The notes below the pieces were generated by a model. The model was given only the letters and a program-made list of their open reading frames with translations. It made no database searches and was not told the origin of the DNA. Below, in pieces: positions 56,158-64,000 of a DNA stretch of 64,000 nucleotides; positions within the stretch are counted from its first letter, which is position 1; each line of letters opens with the position of its first letter. The translations under genes and the position numbers were made by a program. This stretch comes from Symsagittifera roscoffensis (lineage: Eukaryota; Xenacoelomorpha; Acoela; Convolutidae), in assembly GCF_963678635.1 (NCBI RefSeq), contig NC_087068.1, positions 11,726,027 through 11,790,026 of the forward strand. The letters run 5' to 3'.

Positions 56158-56538
56158 GTAAGTATGAATTAAATGAATATAACTAACTAATTGAAATATT
56201 AAAAAACTCAGCATACTTTATCCATGTTTTCCTTAGATTTTTAGCCTTCATCCGACAATCACCTACAAAAACCACAAAAGACAAATAAAAATCGCAAATT
56301 TCATCAAACAGACTTCAACAATTCTATTAATCTCTTACACTTATAAATTTATAAATTTAATACCCATGCAGTAAATTCATTTCTAAAATTTTCCCCACAA
56401 GCAGTAAATCTAATTATAATGAAAATTTGTAACTTAAAATTCCCCCATAACTAGCAGTAAATTTCCAAATTCTATGCAGTAAATTAATAAAATGCAATTG
56501 CAGTACTAACCTTTTGATATTCTCATTTATTCGCACAG
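56158..56538 (+). other. Predicted 381-nt intron after ORF D
   Basis: The donor is CAG then GTAAGTATG at 56158. A perfect TACTAAC branch motif lies at 56504-56510, followed by a pyrimidine-rich TTTTGATATTCTCATTTATT and acceptor CGCACAG ending at 56538, 28-30 nt after the branch A. All four elements fit a spliceosomal intron. It holds a cluster of GCAGTAAAT motifs. Confidence 0.7.
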
Positions 56539-57769
56539 AAATTCTATCCACACTCGCACAGCTCGCCCACGAAGAATTGTTTAAAATAATGAATTTCAGT
56601 TTCAAGTTTTCACACTCAACAACTCTAACATATAATAACATGTTTCAAACTTTCCTTTAACCCGGTTGGAAAGGAATCATATACTAAACAAAACTAACCA
56701 ACGCAGCTTACTAAATACCACAAATCATAGAATAACAGCATGACTAAGAAAAGGAAACCAACGGTACCCAAACCGGATTAACCCAGTTTAAAACTGGATA
56801 ATTTATTCTTTTGAAGACTATTATAAAGTCTAAGAAAGAAATAATAAAACACAAAAAAGTCGAAAGACAAACCCATACCACGAACAATTTGCTTTTTGGA
56901 AAAAGGACATAACCAACAAGACATAAGAAAAACCACAACAAACCCAACATAAAACGTTGTCACATAACAGGACCCCTCACAAAAACCGCATGAAAATCAT
57001 ACTCCCACTCCTGGCCTAACCCACCAGGAAGGACGTCCTGAGCATGCTCTATAGCCGGCCTAACCCACCGCGCTACATCCACGCTTTGTGACCACACCTC
57101 TATTTTTAATAAGAGCTACTCAAGTGTGAGTAACTCTTCAAAATAACCGAACTAAAACAAAAAGCTTTTGTGAAAACAACTAACTAAAATCATAATTAAA
57201 AAATATTAAACTAATAAATGTTTTATAAAATGTAAATTACATTATGCAATACATAGATCAGAATACAACACCAAGGACGAACATCTAAAGACAAAACGAC
57301 CCCACTACACTCGAGAGAGAATGATCAACCACAATCGATATGCCACTCACAATCACAACTCAAAGGATTTAGAGTACGACTTGACTTCGCAGAAAAGGAC
57401 TTCATTGAACTAGACCAATGACCACCTCGATGTTCAAGTATACGTACAGATCCGAGTAACCAGGCATCCCCTCCACGCACAATCTCCACGCCATTCCCAA
57501 ACTAGATCAGACACAAAAGAAGTTCTCCACGCAGAACAGAAAAACCTGACATAGCCAACCATTCTGAAATCAGATTTGAGTTTGTTGCGAAGACTTAGTC
57601 GTTGTCACTAGAAGACACAACGTCTTATGTCTCTAACTCCAGCTTCCTGGAACTTCTTTAACAAAAAGGAAACAGAAGAAATAAGATGTTCGCCAAACAC
57701 CAACGTCCATCATCCATCCTTCGAATTGCAGAAGAACTATTCTAAAAAACTCTGTAAAACCCGGATGGG
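56539..57769 (+). other. 3' non-coding region of the giant element
   Basis: 1.2 kb with no credible ORF. GGCCTAACCCACC occurs twice (about 57013 and 57057) around a GGACGTCC palindrome. It ends with the purine run before the 3' LTR. Confidence 0.65.
57762..57769 (+). promoter_or_regulatory. Probable polypurine tract
   Basis: CGGATGGG directly precedes the 3' LTR, the place where plus-strand DNA synthesis is primed. Short for a polypurine tract, so moderate confidence. Confidence 0.5.
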
Positions 57770-58179
57770 TGGAACCTGATCTAAACTACATTTTATGATT
57801 GGATAATTTAGATATTTTACCAATGTAAAGTATTTAATATTAACCAATCATGATCCATCTAACTAACAACCCACTTATTTGTAAGTGCTGAAGTTACTTG
57901 TAATTTCAGCACCAGAGAGATTTGAATTTAACTTAGAAATTAGTTGGACTCTCCCGAGCACTTCAGCAACCGCAATAAACCAGTATACCCTAGATCTATT
58001 GAGCCTAGCAGAGACTAGTTAAACAACCTGAGACTAGATAGTATAAGAGTAAGATTAGGATCGGTATTAGACTAAGAAGTTGCACGAATCTATCCGGCCG
58101 AAAATAAGATAGCGTGACGAGCAGACGGTGTACCCTATCCGAAATTACTCTATGAGTTAACCACCTCGGTCATAACTCA
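57770..58179 (+). repeat. 3' LTR of the giant element
   Basis: 410 bp, offset 18,499 from the 5' LTR, with no difference seen by eye. AATAAA is at 57974-57979. The target duplication GCTT follows. Confidence 0.96.
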
Positions 58180-59959
58180 GCTTGTTCGTTCACAGCAGTA
58201 AGAATTGTGAAATTGGTAAAAACATGCCGTGCATGCTTAAAATATTCATTATGCAAGGCAGACGGTTTTTACTCTCTAACTTCTTTCAAGTTTTTGTCAT
58301 CCAAAACGGACTCAAAAAGAGGAAGTTATTCCCTGTTTTTTTTAGTAGGGCTCAGTTGAAAGGCTCTGGGTAATAATTTGTAATCGAACAAGATCTCAGC
58401 TGCTGGGTTGCAGCTTTCCTTTCCTTTGTTTGGTTGCACTTTTTACCCGAAAGCTGTAGAACTCTACAGGAGTTCTTGAAAAAAATTTTATCCTCGAAAA
58501 AATGCACATACGCTTGAAAACATTAGCTTGTCTACGGATTTATGTTTGTTTTGTTGGGTATCATTTTTTTCAATGTAGTGAAATTAAGTAAAACAGTTTT
58601 GAAGAGTGCATTTTACGAACGTTTCCAGAATTCGTGGTAGCAATAAAAGCTTCATATGGCTTCGCATCGTCAGTCGGAGTCATTTCGAACAGTAGTTAAA
58701 TGATTTGAGATTGTAAGTTTGTTTCGGACGGATGCAGGGAGTGAAATGTCAATTTGTTTTGAAAATTTAATGCAGCAAGTTTGAAGACCAAGTTTTTGGG
58801 CCTGGATGGGTCGGTAATGCTAGTTTCGGCTGGTTTGAACATTATGATGTTGGCTGTTTTTACAACAACTAGTAGTGTGTGGGAAATCATTTCAGATTAT
58901 TCGAACATTAACTAAACACTTTTGAGCCCTACGTGCCATCAAACCGTTAAATATGAGTTATGTTGTTTCACTGTGTCATGATTCGTGCTATGGTTCATAA
59001 TGAGTTAGGACTTATATTATGGAGCTTGTTTTGTTAAAATTGAACAGTGAAAATAATCTAATTAGCCGGCTATTTTCTTTAGCTCCGGCTATTATGTTAA
59101 TTTAATATCAGCTCTTAGTTAAGAAAAAAGGCCCATGAAATAATTGCATGGAATGATTACTATGTCATGGAATGATTAAAGTTACAAACAATCAATTATT
59201 TTGTTTAAATTGCAAGTGGCCGTAATTATCTAATTATTTATTTATTAAATAGCTTAATGAAATGTTATTTGAAGAAAAAATTTCTGAATGCTCCGAGCGA
59301 TCTGTGAGTTGGTATTGACTCGTGTTTCTGTAAAAGGTAAGTCTTCATTTTTCTTCGAAGTTTTTTTGCAAGATGTGATTAATCTGATTTTTTTTTCAAG
59401 TAATAATTTCCATTTTTTGATGTAGCCTCTCTTGGGTATTGCCTGTGAGCGAGTTCTCTTATTTCTTTGCAGCATTGGTGTTCCATGGATAAAAAATTTT
59501 TGCTTGATTTATTACATTAGCGAACTTAAGTGAGAGTTAGTGTTATAATACGACTACTCTTTTTTTCTTACCCAGTCGCAAATATTGGGCCACCTTTGGG
59601 GCACATTTACGGCTTTTTCATAGCATGTGCTTTGAAATTCGAATACTAATAAGCTAACTCAGTTGATGCATTTTTAATTCATCAAATGAACCGAAAAAAA
59701 GTGATTTGTTTCAAACAACATAACAATAATGAAAACTCGATTTCAAAATTTTTCTTAATCAATATATCTTCATAATTTATACATGTGGCTTTATGCTTTG
59801 CGATTTGTTACATGCAAAGTTAGTGTGGTTGCCTTCAGTTTGTTTTATTCCAACTTATTTTTTTGCATAATTGAGTCTATTTGTCTTGTCTTTGGTGCCA
59901 TTTCTGCTGAATCCCATTGGCAAGTTATTAGCATATGTAGCTGCTTTATTCGTGATTAG

Positions 59960-60165
59960 TGTTTGTCGGTTGTTAAGCTTGCGTGGCTAAGAGGATTGTG
60001 AGTGAAACTCAAAATCTCTTGATTGCAGTAGGTCGCAGATTCAAATCCTACACATAGCCGAGTTTTTGCTTATTCGATGCTTACTTCTACTTTTTCTCTT
60101 GATAGAGCTGCCTTTTGGTCGTGTTCTTGCATGTGTTTGCGAAGCGCAGCTTGGCCTCTGTAAAA
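59960..60165 (+). repeat. tRNA-derived SINE-like copy 1
   Basis: The head reads GCGTGGCTAAGAGGATTG, then GCAGATTCAAATCC (B-box-like) and CACATAGCC. The tail ends TTTGCGAAGCGCAGCTTGGC plus CTCTG. Boundaries are approximate. Confidence 0.55.
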
Positions 60166-60389
60166 TTTTGAAATATTTTGCTTGGTATGTTTGTCTAATG
60201 AATTTTTATCGACACACGAAAAATTTGGTAGACTTATTTTTAGACTTGCGATCAGCTTAGTGTGTTATTACGAACCTTCTGTGTTTCTAACCCAACTCGC
60301 AAATGAAAGTGTTCAATAAAAGTGATCACTTATGTGGAATTTTCAATGTAGCATTGGAAATTGCATAGCATCCGTTCTCGGCTTTATTT

Positions 60390-60590
60390 GTGGCTAAGGT
60401 TTGGTATCTATCAAGATTTCGTGGTTAGTGTGTGAGTCTTTCAATATTTATGTCGCAGGTTCGAAACTCTTAGCCAATTTTTTTTTATTAATTCGAGATT
60501 TATTTATAATTTTTTTATTGCACTTTATAGAGCTGCTGTTTGTCATGTTCTCGCAAGTGTTTGCGAAGCAAAGTTCGCCTCTGTGTTTAG
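60390..60590 (+). repeat. tRNA-derived SINE-like copy 2
   Basis: Follows the previous copy by about 225 bp. CGTGGTTAGTGTG and GTCGCAGGTTCGAAACTC (B box) precede CTTAGCC, then a T-rich body with TATAGAGCTGC, and an end of GTTTGCGAAGCAAAGTTCGC plus CTCTGTG. It is shared with copy 1 in order and spacing. Confidence 0.55.
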
Positions 60591-62382
60591 TTATTTTTTA
60601 TGTTGTGGTTGATTGCAAGTGTGTCGAAGCTCGGCTTCACCTAGTTATTATTTTTTTTTATCCCAGAATGATTAACTGGAAGTTCGTAAGTTTTTGTGAA
60701 TATTGTTCAAATCAATCTGTTCTGCCCTACTGATGAGTTTTTAAGGCAAACGTCCTTATCGAAGGCAAAAAAAGGAAGGCAAACTTCACTATCGAACAGC
60801 CGAAGTGTTGAAAAACGTGATCGACTTCTTATTTCGAAAATGGAATTTATTTAACCGATTTCCCAGTGAAATAGAAATTTAACCTATTGATCTGGTTTTC
60901 TCAAAATGGGTTCATTATATTTTAAAAAGTGTCAATCACAAATTGTTGTAGATGTTCAAAGAGCTTTAAGACCGTCTATTTTCTCTTGGAAATTCGAAAG
61001 ATCGGGAAAGTTAAATTTTTTTCAGTATCTCTTTGTTTACGCGCGTTCATTGACTGTTTGTTGGCTATGTTTTTCCCAGAAAACAGACTTTGATTCTCTA
61101 ATTTATTTGCTGAATTTTTGTGTAAAATTGTAGATTTTGTAAGAAAACTTCTCTATATGTTATATAGGATGGAATAAATTATTTTACAGTAATTACAAAA
61201 ATTTTGTTTGCTTGTTTTGTTTGAGCTCAACGTCAGACAATTCCTTTCAATGTTAACGTCAAGATAATCTAGCAGTGATGTCGACATCATCTAGTGTGTT
61301 CTTGCACTAATTCAGGAGATTTTTGCTCTACTATCAGAATGAGATCTGCAATTTGAATAGCTCGATTTGGTTAATCAAAGCTGAATAAAAATCATGATTG
61401 CTAAGGATGAAAACCCTTGGTTCGAGAACTGTGCCTCGTGGTACAAAACGATTGAAGGTTTCTCGTTCAGATAATGTACTACTAAGTATTACTGCCTGAG
61501 TTTGTGAAGCTTATTTGTTCATGCAAGGTTTGAACATTTCTTTCTCCATGATTTGTATATTCATAGGACCAGTAGCTTCATTAATTTGTGATTTATCAAT
61601 TGAATGTACTTTTAGTAATTGATTTTTCACAGATTCTAGTTTAAAAAAATAGTAATTGGTCTAAATTCGAAACTTTTCCTCACAGTGAATATATTCAACC
61701 CCGACTACTCTAGAAATTCTGCTTTGTATCTACCAAGTTCTGCGAAAGCACATCAATCTTATGTTGCTATATTAAATAAATAAGTTAGTTGTTCGCCTGT
61801 AGGAGCAATTAATGAAACTGTTTTCGTGTGGGTTTTGCATTTCCCTTATTTTGAGTTAATAAAGTTCCATTGTTCTTTCGTGTTTGTTTTTTTTATTCTG
61901 AAATTTTTTTTGGATATTCTCGTCTTTAACTTATTTTCAAAATTTTTTGTCTCGTGTCGCGTTGCTCGGCATATGTGGTAAAAGTTTGCTGTTAAGTTTC
62001 AGTAGTTCAGTTACCATAAAAAACTATTCTCGGGTAATTTCCAAAAAAAAAATCTTTTTTTTTCTGATCCATCAAGTAACCCGATCCATTGAACTGCCAG
62101 AGGGCCTGGGTGTACTTCGATGTCTCGTGATGCATGAGGAACCTAAGTTAGTGGCAACCTCCTAGTTTTTTTATATAGGTACCTGTAACAGTTTAAGTAA
62201 GATTGCAAAAAGTTTTTCATGGTTGAGCAATTTATTTAGTGCTTTTTCAAGTAAACTGCGATCTAAAAATTTTTTGAAGTTAAATATAAAAACTTAAATT
62301 TTGTTTCTTTTCTGATCAAAAGGTTTTTCTCTCAACTTGTTTGGTTTGTACGTGTTATACGTACAATATTTGAGCTGGAATA

Positions 62383-62791
62383 CAGTGCTGATTTAAATTA
62401 ACCGGACAAAACGTGTTAAACTTGAAATTTGTTACCAATTTTTTTATTTAAAAACAATTTTTAAACGGTTTGCAATTTTTTTTTGAAGAATATACCCTTC
62501 TCAAAGTTTGTTGGGCTACGTAAGGGGCTCACTTTGATATAATTATGGCTGTGATCGAATGGGTACTTTTGGCGTAATTTTTAATTAACTAAGAAAAGCC
62601 AAAATGACACATTTTTGGGGTAAAATTTTGGGCCCGAATTTCGCAAAACAAATTACACCAAATAATTCTGCTAAAATTTTGAGCAAGTTTTGTCTTCATA
62701 AATTTTCTCCTAAACTCAACCCAATTTGAGAAAAACGCGTTTTAAATTTCAAGTTTAACGAGTTTTGTCAGGTTAATTTAAATCAGCACTG
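62383..62791. mobile_element. Tc1/mariner-like MITE, copy B
   Basis: 409 bp with ends CAGTGCTGATTTAAATTA and TAATTTAAATCAGCACTG, flanked by TA. It is related to 36127-36812 but has lost much of its left arm, so it is less symmetrical. No transposase. Confidence 0.85.
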
Positions 62792-63733
62792 TATATGTTG
62801 TACGTATTGTGTTCTCGCTAGAATTCTGAGCGAGAAAAAACCAAGGTCGTAACTAATGAGTTTTCTGGTGAACGAAGAACAGTGTGTGAAAAAAGCAAAA
62901 AAACTGAAAATCGAAACAAATTTCACAAATTGTTCAGGCGCTGTTTTAAAGTTGATTTTGCGTATTTTATGACATTGAATTCTGCTTTTAAATACCGAAA
63001 TTTATGTCAGTTCGATATTCTTTGTTGACTTGTAATTTCCTAATTACGGTTAATTTACGTATGAAATAAAAAGTTGTCAATCAGCCAGCTACACGAAACC
63101 GATCTGCCTCAGAACCGAAACGAGGCAGAAATATATTGCTTTTGTGTAACTCTGAATTTAGATTTTTGTACGACCCCTTCAGAGATGTTCATTTGTTTGC
63201 CACTCAAGGTTGTGGTTGACCAAATGATTTGTACCATTTTCTAGATACCACTAATATTTAGATGCACACCATCTGATATATCACCCTTGTCAAGTTTTTG
63301 GCCCGTCCAAGTATAGAGGCCATCTACTTCGGTAACAATTTCTAAGTCTGGTCATTAGACTGAATTTATCAGCGTATCCGAGATACTGGGATTTACTTTT
63401 GGATAATCTGCCTTCTCGGACTGTGAGAAAGAAGTGGATTGATTGCTAGATTTGTCAATAAGTTGTTCTATTAATTCATTTTTTCATTTAGTTGACTTAT
63501 TGTAGTAAAACTTGGTTTGGACTAAGTTCATCTTTCCGAAGATATATTTTTTCGCCATGCATAAAGTTGTAAAGTTACTGGACACACCTTAAAACTGAAG
63601 GTGTTTTTTCAAGGTTCGTTAGTTGTCAAATTTAAATTACAACACTGCAATTTGGGGCCGGAAATCTCAATAGTCTGCTTTATTACAGAAAAAAAATTGG
63701 CATTGTAGTGAAACTGTGAGCTGTTTTGATTAG

Positions 63734-63899
63734 GTACGTTGCTCTGTTCGTGCAAAACTTTGTCAATCTTTTCTCTAAGAAGAGTCAAGATCTTCCCCGA
63801 CAGATGCAGTTCCTCCTGTTGCCGGGAACTCACTTCTCCATGCTGAGAGCATGTGACAACATGGGGTTCCTAGAGAAGTTTTCCGAGTACTTCACCAAG
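63734..63899 (+). CDS. PACS: PACS homologue, exon G (C-terminal PACS domain, GC donor)
   Basis: Bounded by a GATTAG acceptor and a GC donor (CAAG then GCAAGT at 63900). The phase is 2 in and 0 out. It reads YVALFVQNFVNLFSKKS, MQFLLLPGTHFSML, then FLEKFSEYFTK. This aligns with vertebrate PACS YLSAILRLFVEQLSHKT and MRFLVIPLGSHPVARY, contiguous with exon F. The acceptor AG is followed by GTACGT, so GT in the acceptor context is not a donor. The intron before it is 26 kb and holds the giant element. Confidence 0.92.
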
Positions 63900-64000
63900 G
63901 CAAGTAGTTAAACCAACGCCAACATATGCATACAAATAGCGATGGTTTATAAAGTGCGGCCAACGAAACTATTTGGCGCATTATGAAGCTAATTGTGTTT
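63900..64000. other. Start of the next PACS intron
   Basis: Follows the GCAAGT donor. An in-frame stop comes four codons in, so exon G must end at or before here. Confidence 0.75.

Larger units (their letters stand above)
39271..58179 (+). mobile_element. Giant 18.9 kb Ty3/gypsy-related, retrovirus-like LTR element
   Basis: 18,909 bp between 410-bp LTRs that appear identical base for base, flanked by a 4-bp target duplication GCTT (39267-39270 and 58180-58183). It is sense-oriented in the PACS intron. Contents in order: leader, basic ORF1, Gag-Pol, two small membrane ORFs, an ATG-less frame, an envelope-like frame, a 601-aa ORF, an intron, and a 3' non-coding region. Pol order RT-RNase H-integrase and the D,D-35-E integrase place it with Ty3/gypsy or retroviruses. 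The size and the five frames downstream of pol are far beyond an ordinary gypsy element of about 5-8 kb. The + strand is strikingly A-rich and G-poor compared with the T-rich host flanks. Confidence 0.95.
58184..63733. other. Intron sequence downstream of the giant element
   Basis: T-rich intron to exon G. It contains two SINE-like copies (59960-60590), a dispersed-repeat copy at about 60832-61065, and a Tc1-like MITE at 62383-62791. The rest shows nothing recognisable. Confidence 0.65.

Overview
This is a eukaryotic genomic window, almost certainly from an invertebrate animal. It is AT-rich and dominated by introns and repeats, with canonical GT-AG splice sites, a eukaryotic-type tRNA, LTR retrotransposons, MITEs and SINE-like elements. 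I could not settle the phylum from sequence alone. The only host protein-coding gene I can support is a PACS (phosphofurin acidic cluster sorting protein) homologue on the + strand. Seven of its exons lie at 212-412, 15928-16117, 16525-16714, 18906-19114, 35132-35523, 37597-37730 and 63734-63899. They are phase-compatible from end to end (494 codons) and recover the order of vertebrate PACS1/PACS2: acidic linker, middle region, then the start of the C-terminal PACS domain. The first and last exons of the gene lie outside the window. Everything else sits in its introns. Layout: (1) 413-15927 is a 15.5 kb intron holding a tandem duplication of a 5.6-5.9 kb unit (3139-8709 and 8710-14597), itself built of nested internal repeats. 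(2) 19073-29499 is a second, nearly identical tandem duplication of 5.2 kb whose left breakpoint lies inside a PACS exon. Each copy carries a tRNA-Val(TAC) gene and a hAT-type MITE, and the junction creates a possible 41-nt frameshifting pseudo-exon. (3) 29582-33645 is a minus-strand Ty3/gypsy LTR element with an ATTAT target duplication. It keeps gag, protease and reverse transcriptase but lacks RNase H and integrase. (4) 36127-36812 is a Tc1/mariner-like foldback MITE, and 37357-37584 is a perfect 101-bp-arm palindrome ending 12 nt before a PACS exon. (5) 39271-58179 is an 18.9 kb plus-strand LTR element with 410-bp LTRs that look identical and a GCTT target duplication. (6) 58184-63733 is intron with SINE-like copies and a second MITE of the Tc1-like family. 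The 18.9 kb element is the most striking content. Between its LTRs, in order, are a basic 155-aa ORF, a 2717-aa Gag-Pol (zinc knuckle, aspartic protease, RT, RNase H, integrase with D,D-35-E), two small overlapping membrane-peptide ORFs, a ~378-codon frame with no ATG, an envelope-like membrane glycoprotein frame broken by one in-frame stop, and a 601-aa ORF of unknown family. A canonical 381-nt intron (GTAAGT donor, TACTAAC branch site, CAG acceptor) follows directly. Adjacent frames overlap by 26 nt, 4 nt (ATGA), 13 nt and 4 nt (ATGA), an organisation typical of viruses. I read it as a recently integrated, giant, retrovirus-like Ty3/gypsy element with accessory genes that I cannot assign to any known family.
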